Shown: piece after piece, positions 1-15,000 of the stretch | How the letters are laid out: each line of letters opens with the position of its first letter | Numbering within the stretch: the first letter of the stretch is position 1 | Source of the DNA: Odiellus spinosus | Taxonomy: Eukaryota > Arthropoda > Arachnida > Opiliones > Phalangiidae | Length of the DNA: 64,000 bases | Assembly: GCA_963920705.1 (NCBI GenBank) | Contig: OY987239.1 | Coordinates: forward strand, 12,015,004 to 12,079,003 | Reading direction: 5' to 3' | Position numbers and translations under genes: made by a program | The notes under the pieces: model-generated | The model's input: only the letters and a program-made list of their open reading frames with translations | Told to the model about the DNA's origin: nothing | The model's database searches: none

Positions 1-3000
1 TTGAGAAAATTGAAATAAGCATCTACACCCCCTGTAAAAATTGAAATAAGCATCTACACCCCCTGTGAAAATTGAAATAAGCATCTACATTGAGAAAATT
101 GAGATTGAGAAAATTGAGATTGAGAAAATTGAGATTGAGAAAATTGAGATTGAGAAAATTGAGATTGAGAAAATTGAGATTGAGAAAATTGAGATTGAGA
201 AAATTGAGATTGAGAAAATTGAGATTGAGAAAATTGAGATTGAGAAAATAGAGATTGAGAAAATAGAGATTGAGAAAATTGAAATAAGCATCTACACCCC
301 CTGTAAAAATTGAAATAAGCATCTACACCCCCTGTGAAAATTGAAATAAGCATCTACATTGAGAAAATTGAGATTGAGAAAATTGAGATTGAGAAAATTG
401 AGATTGAGAAAATTGAGATTGAGAAAATTGAGATTGAGAAAATTGAGATTGAGAAAATTGAGATTGAGAAAATTGAGATTGAGAAAATTGAGATTGAGAA
501 AATTGAGATTGAGAAAATTGAGATTGAGAAAATTGAGATTGAGAAAATTGAGATTGAGAAAATTGAGATTGAGAAAATTGAGATTGAGAAAATTGAGATT
601 GAGAAAATAGAGATTGAGAAAATAGAGATTGAGAAAATTGAAATAAGCATCTACACCCCCTGTAAAAATTGAAATAAGCATCTACACCCCCTGTAAAAAT
701 TGAAATAAGCATCTACACCCCCTGTAAAAATTGAAATAAGCATCTACACCCCCTGTAAAAATTGAAATAAGCATCTACACCCCCTGTAAAAATTGAAATA
801 AGCATCTACACCCCCTGTAAAACTTGAAATAAGCATCTACACCCCCTGTAAAAATTGAAATAATCATATACACCCCCTGTAAAAATTGAAATAAGCATCT
901 ACACCCCCTGTAAAAATTGAAATAAGCATCTACACCCCCTGTAAAAATTGAAATAATCATATACACCCCCTGTAAAAATTGAAATAAGCATCTACACCCC
1001 CTGTAAAAATTGAAATAAGCATCTACACCCCCTGTAAAAATTGAAATAATCATATACACCCCTGTAAAAATTGAAATAAGCATCTACACCCCCTGTAAAA
1101 ATTGAAATAAGCATCTACACCCCTTGTAAAAATTCAAATAAGCTTCTACACCCCTTGTAAAAATTCAAATAAGCATCTACACCCCCTGTAAAAATTGAAA
1201 TAAGCATCTACACCCCCTGTAAAAATTGAAATAAGCATCTACACCCCCTGTAAAAATTGAAATAAGCATCTACATTGAGAAAATTGAGATTGAGAAAATT
1301 GAGATTGAGAAAATTGAGATTGAGAAAATTGAGATTGAGAAAATTGAGATTGAGAAAATTGAGATTGAGAAAATTGAGATTGAGAAAATTGAGATTGAGA
1401 AAATTGAGATTGAGAAAATTGAGATTGAGAAAATTGAGATTGAGAAAATTGAGATTGAGAAAATTGAGATTGAGAAAATTGAGATTGAGAAAATTGAGAT
1501 TGAGAAAATTGAGATTGAGAAAATTGAGATTGAGAAAATTGAGATTGAGAAAATTGAGATTGAGAAAATTGAGATTGAGAAAATTGAGATTGAGAAAATA
1601 GAGATTGAGAAAATTGAAATAAGCATCTACACCCCCTGTAAAAATTGAAATAAGCATCTACACCCCCTGTAAAAATGGAAATAATCATATACACCCCCTG
1701 TAAAAATTGAAATAAGCATCTACACCCCCTGTAAAAATTGAAATAAGCATCTACACCCCCTGTAAAAATTGAAATAAGCATCTACACCCCCTGTAAAAAT
1801 TGAAATAAGCATCTACACCCCCTGTAAAAATTGAAATAATCATATACACCCCCTGTAAAAATTGAAATAATCATATACACCCCCTGTAAAAATTGAAATA
1901 AGCATCTACACCCCCTGTAAAAATTGAAATAAGCATCTACACCCCCTGTAAAAATTGAAATAAGCATCTACACCCCCTGTGAAAATTGAAATAAGCATCT
2001 ACATTGAGAAAATTGAGATTGAGAAAATTGAGATTGAGAAAATTGAGATTGAGAAAATTGAGATTGAGAAAATTGAGATTGAGAAAATTGAGATTGAGAA
2101 AATTGAGATTGAGAAAATTGAGATTGAGAAAATTGAGATTGAGAAAATTGAGATTGAGAAAATTGAGATTGAGAAAATTGAGATTGAGAAAATTGAGATT
2201 GAGAAAATTGAGATTGAGAAAATTGAGATTGAGAAAATTGAGATTGAGAAAATTGAGATTGAGAAAATTGAGATTGAGAAAATTGAGATTGAGAAAATTG
2301 AGATTGAGAAAATTGAGATTGAGAAAATTGAGATTGAGAAAATTGAGATTGAGAAAATTGAGATTGAGAAAATTGAAATAAGCATCTACACCCCCTGTAA
2401 AAATTGAAATAAGCATCTACACCCCCTGTAAAAATTGAAATAAGCATCTACACCCCCTGTAAAAATTGAAATAAGCATCTACACCCCCTGTAAAAATTGA
2501 AATAATCATATACACCCCCTGTAAAAATTAAAATAAGCATCTACACCCCCTGTAAAAATTGAAATAAGCATCTACACCCCCTGTAAAAATTGAAATAATC
2601 ATATACACCCCCTGTAAAAATTAAAATAAGCATCTACACCCCCTGTAAAAATTGAAATAAGCATCTACACCCCCTGTAAAAATTGAAATAATCATCTACA
2701 CCCCTGTAAAAATTGAAATAAGCATCTACACCCCCTGTAAAAATTGAAATAAGCATCTACACCCCCTGTAAAAATTGAAATAATCATCTACACCCCCTGT
2801 AAAAATTGAAATAAGCATCTACACCCCCTGTAAAAATTGAAATAAGCATCTACACCCCCTGTAAAAATTGAAATAAGCATCTACACCCCCTGTAAAAATT
2901 GAAATAAGCATCTACACCCCCTGTAAAAATTGAAATAAGCATCTACACCCCCTGTAAAAATTGAAATAAGCATCTACACCCCCTGTGAAAATTGAAATAA

Positions 3001-6000
3001 GCATCTACATTGAGAAAATTGAGATTGAGAAAATTGAGATTGAGAAAATTGAGATTGAGAAAATTGAGATTGAGAAAATTGAGATTGAGAAAATTGAGAT
3101 TGAGAAAATTGAGATTGAGAAAATTGAGATTGAGAAAATTGAGATTGAGAAAATTGAGATTGAGAAAATTGAGATTGAGAAAATTGAGATTGAGAAAATT
3201 GAGATTGAGAAAATTGAGATTGAGAAAATTGAGATTGAGAAAATTGAGATTGAGAAAATTGAGATTGAGAAAATTGAGATTGAGAAAATTGAGATTGAGA
3301 AAATTGAGATTGAGAAAATTGAGATTGAGAAAATAGAGATTGAGAAAATTGAGATTGAGAAAATTGAGATTGAGAAAATAGAGATTGAGAAAATTGAGAT
3401 TGAGAAAATTGAGATTGAGAAAATTGAGATTGAGAAAATTGAGATTGAGAAAATTGAGATTGAGAAAATAGAGATTGAGAAAATTGAAATAAGCATCTAC
3501 ACCCCCTGTAAAAATTGAAATAAGCATCTACACCCCCTGTAAAAATTGAAATAAGCATCTACACCCCCTGTAAAAATTGAAATAAGCATCTACACCCCCT
3601 GTAAAAATTGAAATAAGCATCTACACCCCCTGTAAAAATTGAAATAATCATATACACCCCCTGTAAAAATTGAAATAAGCATCTACACCCCCTGTAAAAA
3701 TTGAAATAAGCATCTACACCCCCTGTAAAAATTGAAATAAGCATCTACACCCCCTGTAAAAATTGAAATAATCATATACACCCCTGTAAAAATTGAAATA
3801 AGCATCTACGCCCCCTGTAAAAATTGAAATAAGCATCTACACCCCCTATAAAAATTGAAATAATCATATACACCCCCTGTAAAAATTGAAATAAGCATCT
3901 ACACCCCCTGTAAAAATTGAAATAAACATCTACACCCCCTGTAAAAATTGAAATAAGCATCTACACCCCCTGTAAAAATTGAAATAAGCATCTACACCCC
4001 CTGTAAAAATTGAAATAAGCATCTACACCCCCTGTAAAAATTGAAATAAGCATCTACACCCCCTGTAAAAATTGAAATAAGCATCTACACCCCCTGTAAA
4101 AATTGAAATAAGCATCTACATTGAGAAAATTGAGATTGAGAAAATTGAGATTGAGAAAATTGAGATTGAGAAAATTGAGATTGAGAAAATTGAGATTGAG
4201 AAAATTGAGATTGAGAAAATTGAGATTGAGAAAATTGAGATTGAGAAAATAGAGATTGAGAAAATTGAAATAAGCATCTACACCCCCTGTAAAAATTGAA
4301 ATAAGCATCTACACCCCCTGTAAAAATTGAAATAAGCATCTACACCCCCTGTAAAAATTGAAATAAGCATCTACACCCCCTGTAAAAATTGAAATAATCA
4401 TATACACCCCCTGTAAAAATTAAAATAAGCATCTACACCCCCTGTAAAAATTGAAATAAGCATCTACACCCCCTGTAAAAATTGAAATAATCATATACAC
4501 CCCCTGTAAAAATTAAAATAAGCATCTACACCCCCTGTAAAAATTGAAATAAGCATCTACACCCCCTGTAAAAATTGAAATAATCATCTACACCCCTGTA
4601 AAAATTGAAATAAGCATCTACACCCCCTGTAAAAATTGAAATAAGCATCTACACCCCCTGTAAAAATTGAAATAATCATCTACACCCCCTGTAAAAATTG
4701 AAATAAGCATCTACACCCCCTGTAAAAATTGAAATAAGCATCTACACCCCCTGTAAAAATTGAAATAAGCATCTACACCCCCTGTAAAAATTGAAATAAG
4801 CATCTACACCCCCTGTAAAAATTGAAATAAGCATCTACACCCCCTGTAAAAATTGAAATAAGCATCTACACCCCCTGTGAAAATTGAAATAAGCATCTAC
4901 ATTGAGAAAATTGAGATTGAGAAAATTGAGATTGAGAAAATTGAGATTGAGAAAATTGAGATTGAGAAAATTGAGATTGAGAAAATTGAGATTGAGAAAA
5001 TTGAGATTGAGAAAATTGAGATTGAGAAAATTGAGATTGAGAAAATTGAGATTGAGAAAATTGAGATTGAGAAAATTGAGATTGAGAAAATTGAGATTGA
5101 GAAAATTGAGATTGAGAAAATTGAGATTGAGAAAATTGAGATTGAGAAAATTGAGATTGAGAAAATAGAGATTGAGAAAATAGAGATTGAGAAAATTGAG
5201 ATTGAGAAAATTGAGATTGAGAAAATAGAGATTGAGAAAATTGAGATTGAGAAAATTGAGATTGAGAAAATTGAGATTGAGAAAATTGAGATTGAGAAAA
5301 TTGAGATTGAGAAAATAGAGATTGAGAAAATTGAAATAAGCATCTACACCCCCTGTAAAAATTGAAATAAGCATCTACACCCCCTGTAAAAATTGAAATA
5401 AGCATCTACACCCCCTGTAAAAATTGAAATAAGCATCTACACCCCCTGTAAAAATTGAAATAAGCATCTACACCCCCTGTAAAAATTGAAATAATCATAT
5501 ACACCCCCTGTAAAAATTGAAATAAGCATCTACACCCCCTGTAAAAATTGAAATAAGCATCTACACCCCCTGTAAAAATTGAAATAAGCATCTACACCCC
5601 CTGTAAAAATTGAAATAATCATATACACCCCTGTAAAAATTGAAATAAGCATCTACGCCCCCTGTAAAAATTGAAATAAGCATCTACACCCCCTATAAAA
5701 ATTGAAATAATCATATACACCCCCTGTAAAAATTGAAATAAGCATCTACACCCCCTGTAAAAATTGAAATAAACATCTACACCCCCTGTAAAAATTGAAA
5801 TAAGCATCTACACCCCCTGTAAAAATTGAAATAAGCATCTACACCCCCTGTAAAAATTGAAATAAGCATCTACACCCCCTGTAAAAATTGAAATAAGCAT
5901 CTACACCCCCTGTAAAAATTGAAATAAGCATCTACACCCCCTGTAAAAATTGAAATAATCATATACACCCCCTGTAAAAATTAAAATAAGCATCTACACC

Positions 6001-9000
6001 CCCTGTAAAAATTGAAATAAGCATCTACACCCCCTGTAAAAATTGAAATAATCATCTACACCCCTGTAAAAATTGAAATAAGCATCTACACCCCCTGTAA
6101 AAATTGAAATAAGCATCTACACCCCCTGTAAAAATTGAAATAATCATCTACACCCCCTGTAAAAATTGAAATAAGCATCTACACCCCCTGTAAAAATTGA
6201 AATAAGCATCTACACCCCCTGTAAAAATTGAAATAAGCATCTACACCCCCTGTAAAAATTGAAATAAGCATCTACACCCCCTGTAAAAATTGAAATAAGC
6301 ATCTACACCCCCTGTAAAAATTGAAATAAGCATCTACACCCCCTGTGAAAATTGAAATAAGCATCTACATTGAGAAAATTGAGATTGAGAAAATTGAGAT
6401 TGAGAAAATTGAGATTGAGAAAATTGAGATTGAGAAAATTGAGATTGAGAAAATTGAGATTGAGAAAATTGAGATTGAGAAAATTGAGATTGAGAAAATT
6501 GAGATTGAGAAAATTGAGATTGAGAAAATTGAGATTGAGAAAATTGAGATTGAGAAAATTGAGATTGAGAAAATTGAGATTGAGAAAATTGAGATTGAGA
6601 AAATTGAGATTGAGAAAATTGAGATTGAGAAAATTGAGATTGAGAAAATTGAGATTGAGAAAATAGAGATTGAGAAAATTGAGATTGAGAAAATTGAGAT
6701 TGAGAAAATAGAGATTGAGAAAATTGAGATTGAGAAAATTGAGATTGAGAAAATTGAGATTGAGAAAATTGAGATTGAGAAAATTGAGATTGAGAAAATA
6801 GAGATTGAGAAAATTGAAATAAGCATCTACACCCCCTGTAAAAATTGAAATAATCATATACACCCCCTGTAAAAATTGAAATAAGCATCTACACCCCCTG
6901 TAAAAATTGAAATAAGCATCTACACCCCCTGTAAAAATTGAAATAAGCATCTACACCCCCTGTAAAAATTGAAATAATCATATACACCCCTGTAAAAATT
7001 GAAATAAGCATCTACGCCCCCTGTAAAAATTGAAATAAGCATCTACACCCCCTATAAAAATTGAAATAATCATATACACCCCCTGTAAAAATTGAAATAA
7101 GCATCTACACCCCCTGTAAAAATTGAAATAAACATCTACACCCCCTGTAAAAATTGAAATAAGCATCTACACCCCCTGTAAAAATTGAAATAAGCATCTA
7201 CACCCCCTGTAAAAATTGAAATAAGCATCTACACCCCCTGTAAAAATTGAAATAAGCATCTACACCCCCTGTAAAAATTGAAATAAGCATCTACACCCCC
7301 TGTAAAAATTGAAATAAGCATCTACATTGAGAAAATTGAGATTGAGAAAATTGAGATTGAGAAAATTGAGATTGAGAAAATTGAGATTGAGAAAATTGAG
7401 ATTGAGAAAATTGAGATTGAGAAAATTGAGATTGAGAAAATTGAGATTGAGAAAATTGAGATTGAGAAAATTGAGATTGAGAAAATAGAGATTGAGAAAA
7501 TTGAAATAAGCATCTACAACCCCTGTAAAAATTGAAATAAGCATCTACACCCCCTGTAAAAATTGAAATAATCATATACACCCCCTGTAAAAATTGAAAT
7601 AAGCATCTACACCCCCTGTGAAAATTGAAATAAGCATCTACATTGAGAAAATTGAGATTGAGAAAATTGAGATTGAGAAAATTGAGATTGAGAAAATTGA
7701 GATTGAGAAAATTGAGATTGAGAAAATTGAGATTGAGAAAATTGAGATTGAGAAAATTGAGATTGAGAAAATTGAGATTGAGAAAATTGAGATTGAGAAA
7801 ATTGAGATTGAGAAAATTGAGATTGAGAAAATTGAGATTGAGAAAATTGAGATTGAGAAAATAGAGATTGAGAAAATTGAAATAAGCATCTACACCCCCT
7901 GTAAAAATTGAAATAAGCATCTACACCCCCTGTAAAAATTGAAATAAGCATCTACACCCCCTGTAAAAATTGAAATAAGCATCTACACCCCCTGTAAAAA
8001 TTGAAATAAGCATCTACACCCCCTGTAAAAATTGAAATAAGCATCTACACCCCCTGTAAAAATTGAAATAATCATATACACCCCCTGTAAAAATTGAAAT
8101 AAGCATCTACACCCCCTGTAAAAATTAAAAAAAGAATCTACACCCCCTGTAAAAATTGAAATAAGCATCTACACCCCCTGTAAAAATTGAAATAAGCATC
8201 TACACCCCCTGTAAAAATTGAAATAAGCATCTACACCCCTTGTAAAAATTCAAATAAGCTTCTACACCCCCTGTAAAAATTGAAATAAGCATCTACACCC
8301 CCTGTAAAAATTGAAATAAGCATCTACATTGAGATTGAGAAAATTGAGATTGAGAAAATTGAGATTGAGAAAATTGAGATTGAGAAAATTGAGATTGAGA
8401 AAATTGAGATTGAGAAAATTGAGATTGAGAAAATTGAGATTGAGAAAATTGAGATTGAGAAAATTGAGATTGAGAAAATTGAGATTGAGAAAATTGAGAT
8501 TGAGAAAATTGAGATTGAGAAAATTGAGATTGAGAAAATTGAGATTGAGAAAATTGAGATTGAGAAAATTGAGATTGAGAAAATTGAGATTGAGAAAATT
8601 GAGATTGAGAAAATTGAGATTGAGAAAATTGAGATTGAGAAAATTGAGATTGAGAAAATTGAGATTGAGAAAATTGAGATTGAGAAAATTGAGATTGAGA
8701 AAATTGAGATTGAGAAAATTGAGATTGAGAAAATTGAGATTGAGAAAATTGAGATTGAGAAAATTGAGATTGAGAAAATTGAGATTGAGAAAATTGAGAT
8801 TGAGAAAATTGAGATTGAGAAAATTGAGATTGAGAAAATAGAGATTGAGAAAATTGAAATAAGCATCTACACCCCCTGTAAAAATTGAAATAAGCATCTA
8901 CACCCCCTGTAAAAATTGAAATAAGCATCTACACCCCCTGTAAAAATTGAAATAAGCATCTACACCCCCTGTAAAAATTGAAATAATCATATACACCCCC

Positions 9001-12000
9001 TGTAAAAATTAAAATAAGCATCTACACCCCCTGTAAAAATTGAAATAAGCATCTACACCCCCTGTAAAAATTGAAATAATCATATACACCCCTTGTAAAA
9101 ATTGAAATAAGCATCTACACCCCCTGTGAATATTGAAATAAGCATCTACATTGAGAAAATTGAGATTGAGAAAATTGAGATTGAGAAAATTGAGATTGAG
9201 AAAATTGAGATTGAGAAAATTGAGATTGAGAAAATTGAGATTGAGAAAATTGAGATTGAGAAAATTGAGATTGAGAAAATTGAGATTGAGAAAATTGAGA
9301 TTGAGAAAATTGAGATTGAGAAAATTGAGATTGAGAAAATTGAGATTGAGAAAATTGAGATTGAGAAAATTGAGATTGAGAAAATTGAAATAAGCATCTA
9401 CACCCCCTGTAAAAATTGAAATAAGCATCTACACCCCCTGTAAAAATTGAAATAAGCATCTACATTGAGAAAATTGAGATTGAGAAAATTGAGATTGAGA
9501 AAATTGAGATTGAGAAAATTGAGATTGAGAAAATTGAGATTGAGAAAATTGAGATTGAGAAAATTGAGATTGAGAAAATTGAGATTGAGAAAATTGAGAT
9601 TGAGAAAATTGAGATTGAGAAAATTGAGATTGAGAAAATAGAGATTGAGAAAATTGAAATAAGCATCTACACCCCCTGTAAAAATTGAAATAAGCATCTA
9701 CACCCCCTGTGAAAATTGAAATAAGCATCTACATTGAGAAAATTGAGATTGAGAAAATTGAGATTGAGAAAATTGAGATTGAGAAAATTGAGATTGAGAA
9801 AATTGAGATTGAGAAAATTGAGATTGAGAAAATTGAGATTGGGAAAATTGAGATTGAGAAAATTGAGATTGAGAAAATTGAGATTGAGAAAATTGAGATT
9901 GAGAAAATTGAGATTGAGAAAATTGAGATTGAGAAAATTGATATTGAGAAAATTGAGATTGAGAAAATAGAGATTGAGAAAATTGAAATAAGCATCTACA
10001 CCCCCTGTAAAAATTGAAATAAGCATCTACACCCCCTGTGAAAATTGAAATAAGCATCTACATTGAGAAAATTGAGATTGAGAAAATTGAGATTGAGAAA
10101 ATTGAGATTGAGAAAATTGAGATTGAGAAAATTGAGATTGAGAAAATTGAGATTGAGAAAATTGAGATTGAGAAAATTGAGATTGAGAAAATAGAGATTG
10201 AGAAAATAGAGATTGAGAAAATTGAAATAAGCATCTACACCCCCTGTAAAAATTGAAATAAGCATCTACACCCCCTGTGAAAATTGAAATAAGCATCTAC
10301 ATTGAGAAAATTGAGATTGAGAAAATTGAGATTGAGAAAATTGAGATTGAGAAAATTGAGATTGAGAAAATTGAGATTGAGAAAATTGAGATTGAGAAAA
10401 TTGAGATTGAGAAAATAGAGATTGAGAAAATTGAAATAAGCATCTACACCCCCTGTAAAAATTGAAATAAGCATCTACACCCCCTGTAAAAATTGAAATA
10501 AGCATCTACACCCCCTGTAAAAATTGAAATAAGCATCTACACCCCCTGTAAAACTTGAAATAAGCATCTACACCCCCTGTAAAAATTGAAATAATCATAT
10601 ACACCCCCTGTAAAAATTGAAATAAGCATCTACACCCCCTGTAAAAATTGAAATAAGCATCTACACCCCCTGTAAAAATTGAAATAATCATATACACCCC
10701 CTGTAAAAATTGAAATAAGCATCTACACCCCCTGTAAAAATTGAAATAAGCATCTACACCCCCTGTAAAAATTGAAATAATCATATACACCCCTGTAAAA
10801 ATTGAAATAAGCATCTACACCCCCTGTAAAAATTGAAATAAGCATCTACACCCCTTGTAAAAATTCAAATAAGCTTCTACACCCCTTGTAAAAATTCAAA
10901 TAAGCATCTACACCCCCTGTAAAAATTGAAATAAGCATCTACACCCCCTGTAAAAATTGAAATAAGCATCTACACCCCCTGTAAAAATTGAAATAAGCAT
11001 CTACATTGAGAAAATTGAGATTGAGAAAATTGAGATTGAGAAAATTGAGATTGAGAAAATTGAGATTGAGAAAATTGAGATTGAGAAAATTGAGATTGAG
11101 AAAATTGAGATTGAGAAAATTGAGATTGAGAAAATTGAGATTGAGAAAATTGAGATTGAGAAAATTGAGATTGAGAAAATTGAGATTGAGAAAATTGAGA
11201 TTGAGAAAATTGAGATTGAGAAAATTGAGATTGAGAAAATTGAGATTGAGAAAATTGAGATTGAGAAAATTGAGATTGAGAAAATTGAGATTGAGAAAAT
11301 TGAGATTGAGAAAATTGAGATTGAGAAAATAGAGTTTGAGAAAATTGAAATAAGCATCTACACCCCCTGTAAAAATTGAAATAAGCATCTACACCCCCTG
11401 TAAAAATGGAAATAATCATATACACCCCCTGTAAAAATTGAAATAAGCATCTACACCCCCTGTAAAAATTGAAATAAGCATCTACACCCCCTGTAAAAAT
11501 TGAAATAAGCATCTACACCCCCTGTAAAAATTGAAATAAGCATCTACACCCCCTGTAAAAATTGAAATAATCATATACACCCCCTGTAAAAATTGAAATA
11601 ATCATATACACCCCCTGTAAAAATTGAAATAAGCATCTACACCCCCTGTAAAAATTGAAATAAGCATCTACACCCCCTGTAAAAATTGAAATAAGCATCT
11701 ACACCCCCTGTGAAAATTGAAATAAGCATCTACATTGAGAAAATTGAGATTGAGAAAATTGAGATTGAGAAAATTGAGATTGAGAAAATTGAGATTGAGA
11801 AAATTGAGATTGAGAAAATTGAGATTGAGAAAATTGAGATTGAGAAAATTGAGATTGAGAAAATTGAGATTGAGAAAATTGAGATTGAGAAAATTGAGAT
11901 TGAGAAAATTGAGATTGAGAAAATTGAGATTGAGAAAATTGAGATTGAGAAAATTGAGATTGAGAAAATTGAGATTGAGAAAATTGAGATTGAGAAAATT

Positions 12001-15000
12001 GAGATTGAGAAAATAGAGATTGAGAAAATAGAGATTGAGAAAATAGAGATTGAGAAAATTGAAATAAGCATCTACACCCCCTGTAAAAATTGAAATAAGC
12101 ATCTACACCCCCTGTAAAAATTGAAATAAGCATCTACATTGAGAAAATTGAGATTGAGAAAATTGAGATTGAGAAAATTGAGATTGAGAAAATTGAGATT
12201 GAGAAAATTGAGATTGAGAAAATTGAGATTGAGAAAATTGAGATTGAGAAAATTGAGATTGAGAAAATTGAGATTGAGAAAATTGAGATTGAGAAAATTG
12301 AGATTGAGAAAATAGAGATTGAGAAAATTGAAATAAGCATCTACACCCCCTGTAAAAATTGAAATAAGCATCTACACCCCCTGTGAAAATTGAAATAAGC
12401 ATCTACATTGAGAAAATTGAGATTGAGAAAATTGAGATTGAGAAAATTGAGATTGAGAAAATTGAGATTGAGAAAATTGAGATTGAGAAAATTGAGATTG
12501 AGAAAATTGAGATTGAGAAAATTGAGATTGAGAAAATTGAGATTGAGAAAATTGAGATTGAGAAAATTGAGATTGAGAAAATTGAGATTGAGAAAATTGA
12601 GATTGAGAAAATTGAGATTGAGAAAATTGAGATTGAGAAAATTGAGATTGAGAAAATTGAGATTGAGAAAATTGAGATTGAGAAAATTGAGATTGAGAAA
12701 ATTGAGATTGAGAAAATTGAGATTGAGAAAATTGAGATTGAGAAAATTGAGATTGAGAAAATTGAGATTGAGAAAATTGAGATTGAGAAAATTGAGATTG
12801 AGAAAATTGAGATTGAGAAAATTGAGATTGAGAAAATTGAAATAAGCATCTACACCCCCTGTAAAAATTGAAATAAGCATCTACACCCCCTGTGAAAATT
12901 GAAATAAGCATCTACATTGAGAAAATTGAGATTGAGAAAATTGAGATTGAGAAAATTGAGATTGAGAAAATTGAGATTGAGAAAATTGAGATTGAGAAAA
13001 TTGAGATTGAGAAAATTGAGATTGAGAAAATTGAGATTGAGAAAATTGAGATTGAGAAAATAGAGATTGAGAAAATTGAAATAAGCATCTACACCCCCTG
13101 TAAAAATTGAAATAAGCATCTACACCCCCTGTGAAAATTGAAATAAGCATCTACATTGAGAAAATTGAGATTGAGAAAATTGAGATTGAGAAAATTGAGA
13201 TTGAGAAAATTGAGATTGAGAAAATTGAGATTGAGAAAATTGAGATTGAGAAAATTGAGATTGAGAAAATTGAGATTGAGAAAATTGAGATTGAGAAAAT
13301 TGAGATTGAGAAAATTGAGATTGAGAAAATTGAGATTGAGAAAATTGAGATTGAGAAAATTGAGATTGAGAAAATTGAGATTGAGAAAATTGAGATTGAG
13401 AAAATTGAGATTGAGAAAATTGAGATTGAGAAAATAGAGATTGAGAAAATAGAGATTGAGAAAATAGAGATTGAGAAAATTGAAATAAGCATCTACACCC
13501 CCTGTAAAAATTGAAATAAGCATCTACACCCCCTGTAAAAATTGAAATAAGCATCTACACCCCCTGTAAAAATTGAAATAAGCATCTACACCCCCTGTAA
13601 AAATTGAAATAAGCATCTACACCCCCTGTAAAAATTGAAATAAGCATCTACACCCCCTGTAAAACTTGAAATAAGCATCTACACCCCCTGTAAAAATTGA
13701 AATAATCATATACACCCCCTGTAAAAATTGAAATAAGCATCTACACCCCCTGTAAAAATTGAAATAAGCATCTACACCCCCTGTAAAAATTGAAATAATC
13801 ATATACACCCCCTGTAAAAATTGAAATAAGCATCTACACCCCCTGTAAAAATTGAAATAAGCATCTACACCCCCTGTAAAAATTGAAATAAGCATCTACA
13901 CCCCCTGTAAAAATTGAAATAATCATATACACCCCTGTAAAAATTGAAATAAGCATCTACACCCCCTGTAAAAATTGAAATAAGCATCTACACCCCTTGT
14001 AAAAATTCAAATAAGCTTCTACACCCCCTGTAAAAATTGAAATAAGCATCTACACCCCCTGTAAAAATTGAAATAAGCATCTACACCCCCTGTAAAAATT
14101 GAAATAAGCATCTACACCCCCTGTAAAAATTGAAATAAGCATCTACATTGAGAAAATTGAGATTGAGAAAATTGAGATTGAGAAAATTGAGATTGAGAAA
14201 ATTGAGATTGAGAAAATTGAGATTGAGAAAATTGAGATTGAGAAAATTGAGATTGAGAAAATTGAGATTGAGAAAATTGAGATTGAGAAAATTGAGATTG
14301 AGAAAATTGAGATTGAGAAAATTGAGATTGAGAAAATTGAGATTGAGAAAATTGAGATTGAGAAAATTGAGATTGAGAAAATTGAGATTGAGAAAATTGA
14401 GATTGAGAAAATTGAGATTGAGAAAATAGAGATTGAGAAAATAGAGATTGAGAAAATTGAAATAAGCATCTACACCCCCTGTAAAAATTGAAATAAGCAT
14501 CTACACCCCCTGTGAAAATTGAAATAAGCATCTACATTGAGAAAATTGAGATTGAGAAAATTGAGATTGAGAAAATTGAGATTGAGAAAATTGAGATTGA
14601 GAAAATTGAGATTGAGAAAATTGAGATTGAGAAAATTGAGATTGAGAAAATTGAGATTGAGAAAATTGAGATTGAGAAAATTGAGATTGAGAAAATTGAG
14701 ATTGAGAAAATTGAGATTGAGAAAATTGAGATTGAGAAAATTGAGATTGAGAAAATTGAGATTGAGAAAATAGAGATTGAGAAAATAGAGATTGAGAAAA
14801 TTGAAATAAGCATCTACACCCCCTGTAAAAATTGAAATAAGCATCTACACCCCCTGTAAAAATTGAAATAAGCATCTACACCCCCTGTAAAAATTGAAAT
14901 AAGCATCTACACCCCCTGTAAAAATTGAAATAAGCATCTACACCCCCTGTAAAAATTGAAATAAGCATCTACACCCCCTGTAAAACTTGAAATAAGCATC